The notes under the pieces were generated by a model, which had not been told where the DNA came from, did no database searches, and saw nothing but the letters and a program-made list of their open reading frames with translations. A DNA stretch of 38,141 nt from positions 1 to 38,141 of the forward strand of contig JABGQC010000015.1 of NCBI GenBank assembly GCA_018644675.1, read 5' to 3'. This DNA is from Candidatus Thioglobus sp. (GTDB taxonomy: Bacteria; Pseudomonadota; Gammaproteobacteria; PS1; Pseudothioglobaceae). This document shows, piece by piece, positions 1 to 7,075 of this stretch. Made by a program: the position numbers and the translations under genes. Every line of letters begins with the position of its first letter. The stretch's first letter is position 1.

Positions 1-261
1 AGCTTGCCAGGGGGCAATGTACGCGAGCTATATCATTCTATGCAAAAGCTTAAGCAAGTTAATGATAGCACCATGATGCATTGTGGTCATGACTACGGCT
101 GCAAAATTGACACCACCATGGGGGAGCAAAAATCTGGCAACGCCTATTTATTACTAGACAACGAAGCTGATTTTGTGCGTTTTGTTAACGGCATGTCTCA
201 AGGGCTGGTTGCCTACCCCACTGAGGCGCTCACCTTAAAAGAAGTGCAAGCCATGCTATGA
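1..261 (+). CDS. MBL-fold metallo-hydrolase, C-terminal part (5' end outside window)
   Basis: The reading frame is open from the first base of the window and ends at a TGA that overlaps the nadD start by 4 nt. The visible 86 residues look like the end of a metallo-beta-lactamase-fold hydrolase of the glyoxalase II / persulfide dioxygenase type. A GHDY stretch about 30 residues in supplies a late metal-ligand His, and it is followed by a segment rich in Gly and Thr (TTMGEQKSGN) typical of that family's C-terminal part. The N-terminal HxHxDH metal site lies outside the window, so the subfamily (thiolester hydrolase or sulfur dioxygenase) cannot be settled. The 4-nt ATGA overlap suggests translational coupling to nadD. 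Confidence 0.7.
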   Translation, partial: SLPGGNVRELYHSMQKLKQVNDSTMMHCGHDYGCKIDTTMGEQKSGNAYLLLDNEADFVRFVNGMSQGLVAYPTEALTLKEVQAML

Positions 262-884
262 TAGGTTTTTTTGGTGGGTCTTTTGATCCCGTTCATTTTG
301 GTCATTTGAAAAATGCCCAGCAGCTCAAACACGAGTTGAGTTTGTCTGAATTATTCTTAATGCCCTGTCGAGCGCCTGTGCACAAAGACGGCCTAACCTT
401 CTCAACAGAACAACGCCTTGACATGCTTAAAATTGCGCTTGAGGATTTTCCCAGCCTAAGCCTCGACCAGCGAGAAATTAACAGGATTAGTGAGTCTTAT
501 AGTATTGATTCGCTTAAGGAAATTTCCCTGGAGTTTGTAAATCAGACTATCTGCTTAATCATTGGCATGGATAGCTTTAACCAATTATCCAGCTGGAAAG
601 ATGTGCAAAAATTTCATCATTACTGTCATTTGGTTGTACTGGGCAGACCTGGAGAAAAAAATAGGGAAAATTATGATCACTTCACCCTCGCTAAAGAAGC
701 TAAAGAGCTCACAAAAGAAGACTCAGGTTTGGTTTACTTCGCAAAAACCGACTTACTTGATATTTCTTCAAGTGAAATTCGCGGTATTTTGTTTAACCGC
801 TCACAAGAGGGTAAAATACACGCTCAACAAAGCTTAGACGGATTAACGCCAAAGCCTATTATTAACTATCTGCAAACATTATGA
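258..884 (+). CDS. nadD: Nicotinate-nucleotide adenylyltransferase
   Basis: The enzyme adenylylates nicotinate mononucleotide with ATP to give deamido-NAD in the cytoplasmic NAD synthesis pathway. Of the 208 residues, 6-16 (GGSFDPVHFGH) form the nucleotidyltransferase signature with its two histidines, and SSSEIR near residue 170 is the second ATP-binding motif of the NadD/CoaD superfamily. Length matches the family. The ATG overlaps the upstream stop (ATGA), and the stop overlaps the rsfS start in the same way, so the three frames are probably translated as a coupled set. The nadD-rsfS-rlmH order is common in Gammaproteobacteria and supports the call. Confidence 0.95.
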   Translation: MIGFFGGSFDPVHFGHLKNAQQLKHELSLSELFLMPCRAPVHKDGLTFSTEQRLDMLKIALEDFPSLSLDQREINRISESYSIDSLKEISLEFVNQTICLIIGMDSFNQLSSWKDVQKFHHYCHLVVLGRPGEKNRENYDHFTLAKEAKELTKEDSGLVYFAKTDLLDISSSEIRGILFNRSQEGKIHAQQSLDGLTPKPIINYLQTL

Positions 885-1219
885 GCCTAGACCTAGAACA
901 GCAACTTAGCGTTGTTACCCAAACCATTGATGAATTAAAAGGTGAGGATGTCGTCACTTTAAAAGTGCTGGACCAAAGTGCTGATATTGAGGCCATTGTA
1001 ATTGCTACAGGCCGCTCTGTACAGCATGTTCGCGGTATTGCCAACAATATCAAAATTGAAGCTAAGCGCTTAGGCATGAAAGTTTCCGGCATTGAAGGCA
1101 CAGAAACTGGCCACTGGGTGTTGGTAGATTTGGCCGAGGTTGTGGTGCACGTCATGACTGAAAAAACTCGCGAATTCTACAAGCTAGAAAGACTCTGGTC
1201 TGGTGCTGATAGCAACTAA
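881..1219 (+). CDS. rsfS: Ribosome silencing factor RsfS
   Basis: RsfS binds ribosomal protein L14 on the large subunit and blocks subunit joining when nutrients are short. The 112 residues match the family: a hydrophobic first strand (VTLKVLDQS), a central helix (RSVQHVRGIANNIKIEAKR), the strictly kept GTETGHWVLVDLAEVVVHVM block at about residues 71-91, and the C-terminal REFYKLERLW. The ATG overlaps the nadD stop by 4 nt, and rlmH follows after 5 nt. Nothing unusual is seen. Confidence 0.95.
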   Translation: MSLDLEQQLSVVTQTIDELKGEDVVTLKVLDQSADIEAIVIATGRSVQHVRGIANNIKIEAKRLGMKVSGIEGTETGHWVLVDLAEVVVHVMTEKTREFYKLERLWSGADSN

Positions 1220-1224
1220 AAGCC

Positions 1225-1692
1225 ATGAAGATTAATCTGGTTGTAATCGGCAAAAAAATGCCTGATTGGATACAAACCGGCATTAATCATTATCAAAAAC
1301 AACTCCCTGCACAACTCAACTTTAGTCTAATTGCGCTAGAAGCGCAAAAGCGTAAAGGTAAAAATATTGCTCAAATAAAAGAGCTTGAAGGAGAATTGAT
1401 CCTTAAAGCGGTCAAAGATTTTCATCTAGTGATCGCCTTTGACGAACATGGAAAACAGAATACCACCAAAGAGATTGCGAAAAACCTTGACAATTGGCAG
1501 CAAAGTGGCGACAGTATTGCACTCATTATTGGTGGTGCTGACGGTTTGAGTGATAAAGTTAAATCACGCGCTAATCAGCTTTGGGGGTTGTCAAATTTGA
1601 CATTACCTCACTCTATGGCTAGACTTTTAGCAGTTGAGCAAATCTATCGCGCTCATTCTTTATTAACCAACCACCCCTATCATCGGGAATAA
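1225..1692 (+). CDS. rlmH: 23S rRNA pseudouridine-1915 N3-methyltransferase
   Basis: This SPOUT-class enzyme methylates N3 of pseudouridine 1915 in 23S rRNA on assembled ribosomes, using S-adenosylmethionine. The 155-residue length is the family norm. The knot and SAM site are visible as IGGADG (about 101-106), followed by the LPHSMARLLAVEQIYRA segment and the canonical C-terminus NHPYHRE. The ATG lies 5 nt after rsfS. A hairpin without a U tract starts just past the stop codon, between this gene and the next. Confidence 0.95.
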   Translation: MKINLVVIGKKMPDWIQTGINHYQKQLPAQLNFSLIALEAQKRKGKNIAQIKELEGELILKAVKDFHLVIAFDEHGKQNTTKEIAKNLDNWQQSGDSIALIIGGADGLSDKVKSRANQLWGLSNLTLPHSMARLLAVEQIYRAHSLLTNHPYHRE

Positions 1693-1697
1693 TCAAA

Positions 1698-1716
1698 AGG
1701 AAGGCAAGGCCTTCCT
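1698..1716 (+). repeat. Perfect 8-bp hairpin, lone copy of the RAGGCAANNCCTY motif
   Basis: An 8-bp perfect stem (1698-1705 with 1709-1716) closes a 3-nt loop directly after the rlmH stop. No T tract follows, so it is not a standard terminator. Its core, AAGGCAAGGCCTT at 1701-1713, fits the same 13-nt pattern as four sites downstream of uvrD. It may be a solitary member of a REP-like family or may protect the 3' end of the nadD-rsfS-rlmH message. Confidence 0.6.
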
Positions 1717-1731
1717 CCATAGGATAAAAAC

Positions 1732-2394
1732 ATGAAACTAGAACTCATCAGCTTTAAACTTTGCCCATTCGCACAACGCGCTATTATCTTGCTAAATGCT
1801 CAAAAGATTGATTTTGAAATTACCTACATCAATCCGATGGATCCGCCTGATTGGTTTAAAGCCATTTCTCCCACTGGACAAGTGCCACTACTTAAAGCAG
1901 ATGATCAAATAATTTTTGAATCTTCTGTGATTACGGAATTTATTAATGATATTAGTGCGACCAATATTCATCCAGAAAATGTTGTACAAAAAGCCAATAA
2001 TCGCTCTTGGATTGCCTTTTCATCGAGCATGTTTGATGACATGTTTGGTATGGTTGTTGGTGATGAGGAAAAATTTAACGCATCAAAGAGTGCTTTATTT
2101 GGCAAACTTAAAAAACTTGAAACGGTGAAAAATACTGAGACCTTTTTTAATGGTGACAGCTTTAATATGATTGACGCCGCAATGGCGCCAATTTTTATGC
2201 GCCTAGCATGGATTAATGAATTTACAGATAACGCCCTATCGCTCGCAGAATTTACAAATTTAAGCGCTTGGAGTAAATCAATTTTAGCCGTTGAAACCGT
2301 TAAAACCTCTGTGTTTGACGGGTTGGATGATGTTTATTATTCTAATATCGAAGGGCGTGAGGGATATCTATCTACGCTTTTAGTTGACGAATAA
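1732..2394 (+). CDS. Glutathione S-transferase family protein
   Basis: The 220 residues have the GST layout: an N-terminal thioredoxin-like domain (about 1-75) and an all-helical C-terminal domain. CPFAQR at 11-16 places a Cys at the usual active-site position, as in omega/Lambda-type or stringent-starvation-like GSTs that form mixed disulfides. The cis-Pro turn (QVPLL, about 50-54) and ESSVITEFI (63-71) are the glutathione-binding elements. AGGA at 1721-1724 serves as ribosome binding site. It stands between the rlmH operon and a convergent ArsC-like gene whose stop is only 2 nt away. The substrate cannot be told from sequence; thiol-transferase or dehydroascorbate-reductase type activity is likelier than classical conjugation. 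Confidence 0.8.
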   Translation: MKLELISFKLCPFAQRAIILLNAQKIDFEITYINPMDPPDWFKAISPTGQVPLLKADDQIIFESSVITEFINDISATNIHPENVVQKANNRSWIAFSSSMFDDMFGMVVGDEEKFNASKSALFGKLKKLETVKNTETFFNGDSFNMIDAAMAPIFMRLAWINEFTDNALSLAEFTNLSAWSKSILAVETVKTSVFDGLDDVYYSNIEGREGYLSTLLVDE

Positions 2395-2396
2395 AA

Positions 2397-2744
2397 TTAA
2401 ATAATTGCCAGAATATTTTCTGGCGGCCTGCCAATAGCAACACCTTTGTCAGTGCGCACAATTGGGCGTTCAATCAAAATTGGATGCTCAATCATGGCTT
2501 TAATTAGCATCTCTTCACTGAGTGATTCGTCATCTAAATTGTTGTCCTTATAAGGCGCTTCAAATGTGCGCATAAGGGATCTTGCATCAAGATTGAGCTC
2601 AGTCATTAGAGTTTTTAGCTCATTAAAACTAGGTGGTGTTTCTAGATATTTAATTATTTCAAAATCCACACCTTTTTCTTCTAAAATGGATAGAGTTGTC
2701 CTACATTTTGAACACTTAGGATTGTGATAAATTGTTGTAATCAT
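2397..2744 (-). CDS. arsC: ArsC/Spx-family arsenate reductase (glutaredoxin-dependent type)
   Basis: The 115-residue protein fits the ArsC/YfgD family. HNPKCSKCR at 7-15 contains the catalytic Cys11 (and Cys14), IERPIV near residue 90 carries the Arg used in oxyanion binding, and GRPPE (105-109) closes the active site. Known members reduce arsenate with glutathione and glutaredoxin. Many chromosomal YfgD-type proteins have no proven arsenate role, and no arsenite exporter or ArsR regulator is nearby, so the physiological job is open. It faces the GST-like gene tail to tail and shares a 12-nt divergent gap with the TlpA-like gene. Confidence 0.8.
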   Translation of the reverse strand: MITTIYHNPKCSKCRTTLSILEEKGVDFEIIKYLETPPSFNELKTLMTELNLDARSLMRTFEAPYKDNNLDDESLSEEMLIKAMIEHPILIERPIVRTDKGVAIGRPPENILAII

Positions 2745-2756
2745 TATTAAAAACTT

Positions 2757-3278
2757 ATGAAAAAAATTCTTATTATACTCTCGCTACTGCTTAGCTTTAA
2801 TCACGCTCACGGTATCACTGTAGATGAAATTGTTAATTCTGCAAAAAGCGCTTGGCAACACGACAAGCAAATTACCACGCCTAACTTTTCTCTCATTGAT
2901 ACTCAAGGAAATACTCACACCAACGCATCAACTCAGGGAAAATATTTAGTGATTAACTTCTGGGCAACTTGGTGCCCACCCTGCTTAAAAGAAATTCCTG
3001 CTTTTGTGGAATTTTATGAAAATAACAAAGACCAGGTTCTGATTATCGGGCTTGACTACGAACAAGCCGACCCAAAATCTATTGCGGAATTCACCGATAC
3101 TTTCATGGTAAATTATCCGATTGTATTATTTGACGCGCACAACGGCCCTCAGTTTGCTGGATTCGGCGAAGTCATTGGCATGCCAACCACTTATATTTAC
3201 AATCCAGAAGGTAAGTTGGTCGATTTTAAAATGGGTGAAATGGATATTGAATCTTTACAACAAGCCATTTTAAAGTAG
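2757..3278 (+). CDS. TlpA/ResA-like periplasmic thioredoxin
   Basis: An N-terminal signal peptide or anchor (positively charged MKK, then a hydrophobic run to about residue 19) is followed by a thioredoxin fold. WCPPC at 72-76 is the redox-active site of the TlpA/ResA/CcmG group, and GMPTTYIYN near 141-149 holds the cis-Pro. Such proteins keep periplasmic cysteines reduced, often for cytochrome c or copper-site assembly. The ATG is the first in frame after a TAA at 2748-2750. No clear Shine-Dalgarno sequence is present in the 12-nt gap, so the promoter must overlap the divergent arsC. The last 9 nt overlap the end of epmB on the other strand. Confidence 0.85.
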   Translation: MKKILIILSLLLSFNHAHGITVDEIVNSAKSAWQHDKQITTPNFSLIDTQGNTHTNASTQGKYLVINFWATWCPPCLKEIPAFVEFYENNKDQVLIIGLDYEQADPKSIAEFTDTFMVNYPIVLFDAHNGPQFAGFGEVIGMPTTYIYNPEGKLVDFKMGEMDIESLQQAILK

Positions 3279-4214
3279 CCAGCTTTTCGAAGATGCGGCC
3301 TCATCTCTCACCAATCTTGGCACCAGATATCCGCTCAATTCAGCTTGTAGCTGTTGGTGTAATATAAGCGCCACTTGCTCCTTAACAAAATAATTCTCAG
3401 CCCCTGAAACCTGATCAAGCATGTGTAAGTAGTAAGGCAAAATACCAGCCTCAAATAATTTTAAACTTAAAGTTTTAAGGCTGTTTAAATTGTCATTTAC
3501 ACCCTTTAGCAGTACCGATTGATTAAGTAAGGTCACATTTTCAAAATTTGCGATATTTTTAATAAATGCTTCTGACATTTCATTTGCATGGTTAATATGT
3601 GTCACTAAAACCACTTTTAAGGCAGTTTTAGCAAGTATTTTGACCAATTTATCAGTAATTCTGCTTGGAATAGCCACCAATGAGCGTGTATGAATACGTA
3701 AGGCTGTGACGTTTTCAATATTTTCAATATTTTGGATTAATTTTTCAAGCTTTTCGTCACTCAAACTTAAAGGATCTCCGCCGCTTAAAATTACCTCATT
3801 AATATTTGAGTCTTGGCGAATATACTGCTCAATTTCAGACCAATTGCTAAGTGCATCGTGCTCAGTGTAATTAAAATTTTGCCTAAAGCAATATTGACAA
3901 TGAATAACGCAAACTTGAGAGGTAATTAGTAAAACTCGATTACGGTACTTATGTATGAGCCCTGCTACTGGCGAATTATCTTCATCGTTTAAAGGCGCTG
4001 GAATAAAGCCAATTTGCCCAGTTTTTGGCTGTGGCATCACCTGCTTGAGTAGTGGATCATTAGGATTGGTCTGATCAATCAGTTCAGCATACTCTAAAGG
4101 GATTTTAATAGGAAAGTCACTCTCTTCAAATGCCTGAGTGTTAAAAAACTCATTACTGATTTTTACCCCTTTTAGCACTTTTCTAGCTTGCTGATTCCAC
4201 TGACTCATAGGCAT
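3270..4214 (-). CDS. epmB: EF-P (R)-beta-lysylation radical-SAM protein EpmB
   Basis: EpmB is a lysine 2,3-aminomutase homologue that makes (R)-beta-lysine, which EpmA attaches to elongation factor P. The radical-SAM cluster is C102-x3-C106-x2-C109 (CVIHCQYCF), followed by SGGDPL (144-149) and conserved blocks such as VTHINHANE, LLNQSVLLKGVND and LPYYLHMLDQVSGA. At 314 residues it is nearer EpmB than the longer catabolic aminomutases, and it lacks about 20 N-terminal residues relative to E. coli EpmB. Two starts are possible, ATG at 4214 or at 4208. The first abuts the U tract of the preceding terminator, so initiation here is unusual. EF-P and EpmA are not in the window. Confidence 0.88.
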   Translation of the reverse strand: MPMSQWNQQARKVLKGVKISNEFFNTQAFEESDFPIKIPLEYAELIDQTNPNDPLLKQVMPQPKTGQIGFIPAPLNDEDNSPVAGLIHKYRNRVLLITSQVCVIHCQYCFRQNFNYTEHDALSNWSEIEQYIRQDSNINEVILSGGDPLSLSDEKLEKLIQNIENIENVTALRIHTRSLVAIPSRITDKLVKILAKTALKVVLVTHINHANEMSEAFIKNIANFENVTLLNQSVLLKGVNDNLNSLKTLSLKLFEAGILPYYLHMLDQVSGAENYFVKEQVALILHQQLQAELSGYLVPRLVRDEAASSKSWLL

Positions 4215-4242
4215 AAAAAAAGCCCCGTCAGGGGCTTTTTTT
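4215..4242 (-). terminator. Strong symmetrical rho-independent terminator before epmB
   Basis: Seven A's, a GCCCC/GGGGC stem with a GTCA loop, and seven T's make a terminator that can work on either strand. On the minus strand it ends the small gene at 4264-4449. The T tract runs straight into the first ATG of epmB (4214), which leaves epmB no separate leader. Confidence 0.9.
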
Positions 4243-4263
4243 GAATTCTTGTTTACTTAAGTC

Positions 4264-4449
4264 TTAACAAAAGTTAGAAAAATTTTCATCTGAATGCTCA
4301 CCACCATCTTCGTAACCAGCTTCATACTCTTCAGTTTTTCTTTGCTCTTCGATTTCAGGGTTGTTTAAGAAACCTGCGACCCAACCTTGAATGTAGTTGT
4401 CGTTTACGCCCATTTCTTCCATTTTTTTAACGCCTTCGTAGTAAGTCAT
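4264..4449 (-). CDS. Small acidic protein of unknown function (61 aa)
   Basis: I do not recognise this protein. It is 61 residues, very acidic, with an N-terminal helix-like stretch (YYEGVKKMEEMG), a short hydrophobic middle (IQGWVAGFLNNPEIEEQ), and an aromatic, Glu/Gly-rich tail (EYEAGYEDGG) ending in a C-terminal Cys. It has no membrane segment or signal peptide. The case for a real gene is good: an AAGGAGT ribosome binding site at 4457-4463, a strong terminator right after the stop, and an upstream region that can hold its own promoter (TTGAAA at 4504-4509 and TACAAA at 4480-4485, minus strand). It is probably monocistronic and well expressed. Confidence 0.75.
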   Translation of the reverse strand: MTYYEGVKKMEEMGVNDNYIQGWVAGFLNNPEIEEQRKTEEYEAGYEDGGEHSDENFSNFC

Positions 4450-4509
4450 TGCTGATACTCCTTAAATAATGTTTATAATTTTGTAGCTTATATCAGAGCG
4501 TTTTTTCAA

Positions 4510-4538
4510 CTGACATAAGAGAAAGATAATATTATAAC
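4510..4538 (+). promoter_or_regulatory. Predicted sigma-70 promoter of uvrD
   Basis: CTGACA (4510-4515) and TATAAC (4533-4538) are separated by 17 nt and each differs from consensus at one base. uvrD starts 30 nt downstream, with AAGG at about 4552-4555 as a weak ribosome binding site. A candidate minus-strand promoter for the 61-aa gene overlaps this region, so the two divergent promoters sit back to back. Confidence 0.6.
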
Positions 4539-4567
4539 CATTAAATTTCATAAGGCAAGAAAAATCA

Positions 4568-6733
4568 ATGAATTTATCAGAAATAACCAACGGTTTAAAT
4601 GACAAGCAACACCAATCAGTGGCACTTGATAATGCTCAAAATGCATTAATACTAGCAGGTGCAGGCAGTGGAAAGACGCGAGTGCTAACTCATAGAATTG
4701 CCTATTTAGTCACTCAAAAAAATATTCATACTGACTCAATTTTAGCTGTTACTTTCACTAATAAGGCTGCTGCAGAAATGCGAGAAAGACTTTCCACTCT
4801 ACTCAGACGAAATATTCAAAGCATGTGGGTGGGTACTTTTCACGGCCTTGCGCATCGCTTATTACGTACGCATTATGAAAAAGCAGGATTGACATCTGGG
4901 TTTCAAATCTTAGACGCACAAGATCAATTTCGCATTGTTAAACGCCTAATGAAAGAAAATAATATTGATGAGTCCAAATTTCCCGTTAGAAAGGTGCAAT
5001 GGTTTATCAATCAACAAAAAGACGAGGGCATACGCGCCCAAGATGTTGACCCTGGCTATAACTTCTTTATCAAAAAAAGCCTAGAAGTATTTGTTTTATA
5101 TGAAGCGCATTGTCGTGCTAACGATCTTATTGACTTTGCCGAGTTACTGGTTCGAAGCTACGAGCTACTTAAGAACAACACTGAGCTCCTTGAGCACTAT
5201 CAAACGCGTTTTTCACATATTTTAGTGGATGAATTTCAAGATACTAACACTGTACAGTATAAGTGGATTCAGCAATTATTCACTGGTAACAACCAGGTAT
5301 TTTGTGTGGGAGATGATGACCAGTCTATTTACGGCTGGCGTGGTGCAAAAATTGAAAATATTACCAAGCTAGAGACTGATTTTGCACCGATTCAAACCAT
5401 CCGTTTGGAGCAAAATTATCGTTCTACTGGGCATATATTATCCGCCTCAAATGCGTTAATTTCCAACAACTCAAATCGCATGGGAAAGTCTTTATGGACC
5501 GATTCTGGCAATGGAGATTTGATTGATGTGTATGAAGCACGAACAGAAACAGACGAAGCAGATTATGTAATTCGACAAATTAAAAAGCTGATTAAAGACG
5601 GCTCTAAAGCCAGTGATTGTGCTATTTTGTATCGATCTAATGCTCAGTCCAGGGTATTTGAAGAGGCTTTGATTAAATACAATATTCCTTATATTATTTA
5701 TGGTGGTTTGCGATTTTTTGAACGTGCCGAAATCAAAGATGCACTTGGCTACTTACGCATGATTGAAAATACAGCTGACAATGTTGCTTTTGAGCGGATT
5801 GTAAACTTTCCAACACGAGGTATTGGCAATGCCACGTTAGAAAAAGTGCGTGAATTTGCTCGCGATCAGCAAAGCAATCTATTTCAAGCATCACAGCAAG
5901 TAGCGCCAACTCTACCCACTCGAGCTGCTAACGCTTTAAATGGATTTATTGAGCTTATCGAGCAAATGGCTGACGATAGTAAACATCTGGATTTAAGTGA
6001 AAAAGTGTCTTATTTGCTTAATAACTCTGGACTTATGAATCATTATGCCAACGACAAAACTGACAAAGCAGGCAGTAAAAAAGAAAATCTTGAAGAGCTG
6101 ATTGCTGCTGCTAAACAATACAAACACGAAGAAGATAGCGAAATGAACGAAGTGGTCGGTTTCATCTCTCTCGCCTCTCTTGACTCTAGTGGAGATGCCA
6201 ATACGCCTGTGGTTGATAATGTACAATTAATGACCATTCACTCTGCGAAAGGCTTAGAGTTTCCTAATGTCTTTCTAGGCGGTCTAGAAGAGGATTTATT
6301 CCCCTCTAGACAATCCAAAGACGAGCCGCATTTAATGGACGAAGAAAGGCGCTTATGCTATGTGGGCATGACTCGAGCCATGAAAAAACTCACCTTATCT
6401 TTTGCCATCAAGCGCTTCTTACATGGTCAGTCTTTATACGCCTACCCATCGCGTTTTTTAGATGAAATACCTAGCGAATATGTGAATAAAGTTAAAGCAA
6501 AATTTGGCGCAACACAGACTAATTACAAAGAAGATGATATCTATAATCAAGATATTGAGCCTCAAGCTAATGGTCAGCTATCTATTGGTGCAGGTGTTAA
6601 GCACGGAAAATTTGGCTATGGCTCTGTGCTTAATTTTGAGGGCGAGGGCGACAGCGCCAGAATTCAAATAAAGTTTAAAACAGCGGGTACCAAATGGCTA
6701 ATTGCCAGCTATGCTAATTTAGAGTTTGTTTGA
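4568..6733 (+). CDS. uvrD: ATP-dependent DNA helicase II (UvrD/Rep family)
   Basis: This is a superfamily 1A 3'-5' helicase for nucleotide excision and mismatch repair. The 721 residues carry Walker A AGAGSGKT (30-37), TFTNKAA (motif Ia), the VDEFQDTN Walker B box, the GDDDQSIYGWRGA motif III, QNYRS (motif IV), TIHSAKGLEF (motif V) and VGMTRA (motif VI). The C-terminal 50 residues form the Tudor-like domain of UvrD, ending KWLIASYANLEFV. The length matches UvrD. Oddly, the last 122 nt of sequence (6610-6731) recur perfectly downstream at 6835-6956, and a diverged copy of the last codons lies at 7076-7111. The gene ends in TGA while both downstream copies end in TAA, which suggests that the 3' end has been rebuilt. 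Confidence 0.95.
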   Translation: MNLSEITNGLNDKQHQSVALDNAQNALILAGAGSGKTRVLTHRIAYLVTQKNIHTDSILAVTFTNKAAAEMRERLSTLLRRNIQSMWVGTFHGLAHRLLRTHYEKAGLTSGFQILDAQDQFRIVKRLMKENNIDESKFPVRKVQWFINQQKDEGIRAQDVDPGYNFFIKKSLEVFVLYEAHCRANDLIDFAELLVRSYELLKNNTELLEHYQTRFSHILVDEFQDTNTVQYKWIQQLFTGNNQVFCVGDDDQSIYGWRGAKIENITKLETDFAPIQTIRLEQNYRSTGHILSASNALISNNSNRMGKSLWTDSGNGDLIDVYEARTETDEADYVIRQIKKLIKDGSKASDCAILYRSNAQSRVFEEALIKYNIPYIIYGGLRFFERAEIKDALGYLRMIENTADNVAFERIVNFPTRGIGNATLEKVREFARDQQSNLFQASQQVAPTLPTRAANALNGFIELIEQMADDSKHLDLSEKVSYLLNNSGLMNHYANDKTDKAGSKKENLEELIAAAKQYKHEEDSEMNEVVGFISLASLDSSGDANTPVVDNVQLMTIHSAKGLEFPNVFLGGLEEDLFPSRQSKDEPHLMDEERRLCYVGMTRAMKKLTLSFAIKRFLHGQSLYAYPSRFLDEIPSEYVNKVKAKFGATQTNYKEDDIYNQDIEPQANGQLSIGAGVKHGKFGYGSVLNFEGEGDSARIQIKFKTAGTKWLIASYANLEFV
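6610..6731 (+). repeat. 122-bp direct repeat, copy 1 (inside uvrD)
   Basis: The final 122 nt of uvrD before its stop are identical, base for base, to 6835-6956. The offset between copies is 225 bp. This copy is in frame and encodes the end of the helicase's C-terminal domain. Confidence 0.98.
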
Positions 6734-6745
6734 CAACCTTTTAAA

Positions 6746-6832
6746 GAGGCAAAACCTCTCGAACTTATTCTGATAACAATAATACAAAATTAATATTAAT
6801 CTTTACAGGTAGTTGGCGCGAGGAATTGCCTC
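6746..6832. repeat. REPIN-like inverted pair of small hairpins, unit 1
   Basis: GAGGCAAAACCTC (6746-6758) and the inverse-strand GAGGCAATTCCTC (6820-6832, seen here as its complement) bracket about 60 nt of AT-rich DNA. Each forms a 5-bp stem. The unsymmetric GGCAA part of the motif shows that the two are in opposite orientation. The pair fills the gap between uvrD copies 1 and 2. Assignment to a REP/REPIN-type family is inference. Confidence 0.6.
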
Positions 6833-6834
6833 GT

Positions 6835-6958
6835 ATTTGGCTATGGCTCTGTGCTTAATTTTGAGGGCGAGGGCGACAGCGCCAGAATTCAAATAAAGTT
6901 TAAAACAGCGGGTACCAAATGGCTAATTGCCAGCTATGCTAATTTAGAGTTTGTTTAA
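6835..6958 (+). pseudogene. Duplicated 3' fragment of uvrD (copy 2)
   Basis: Bases 6835-6956 repeat the uvrD end without a single mismatch and then close with TAA in place of TGA. The matching frame can be followed back only to a TAA at 6797-6799, and no ATG, GTG or ribosome binding site lies in between, so it is not expected to make a protein. It begins 2 bases after the right-hand hairpin of the first inverted hairpin pair. Perfect identity without coding selection points to a recent duplication or to gene conversion. Confidence 0.93.
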
Positions 6959-6970
6959 TTCTTTTCTGCT

Positions 6971-7070
6971 GAGGCAAAGCCTTTTTGTAGATTTTTAGCC
7001 AACTTACACACAGTTATTGTTTGAAGTTTTTTAGACTTCTTAAACTTTTTTAGGTGCAAGGCATTGCCTT
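6971..7070. repeat. REPIN-like inverted pair of small hairpins, unit 2
   Basis: GAGGCAAAGCCTT (6971-6983) and the inverse-strand AAGGCAATGCCTT (7058-7070) bracket about 75 nt. The right-hand hairpin extends to a perfect 8-bp stem with an ATT loop (7055-7073). Between them is a further weak GAAGT/ACTTC hairpin (7023-7039). The left hairpin is followed by five T's and might end uvrD transcription weakly. Same arrangement as unit 1, placed between uvrD copies 2 and 3. Confidence 0.6.
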
Positions 7071-7075
7071 GCAGG

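Noticed and set aside
3270..4214. Lysine 2,3-aminomutase of lysine fermentation (KamA)
   Set aside because: Length, N-terminal region and blocks such as PYYLHMLDQVSGA fit EpmB, and no lysine-fermentation genes are near.
6797..6958. A coding frame through the second uvrD-end copy
   Set aside because: The frame opens after a TAA and has no ATG or GTG start and no ribosome binding site before the repeat; it is a duplicated gene end.
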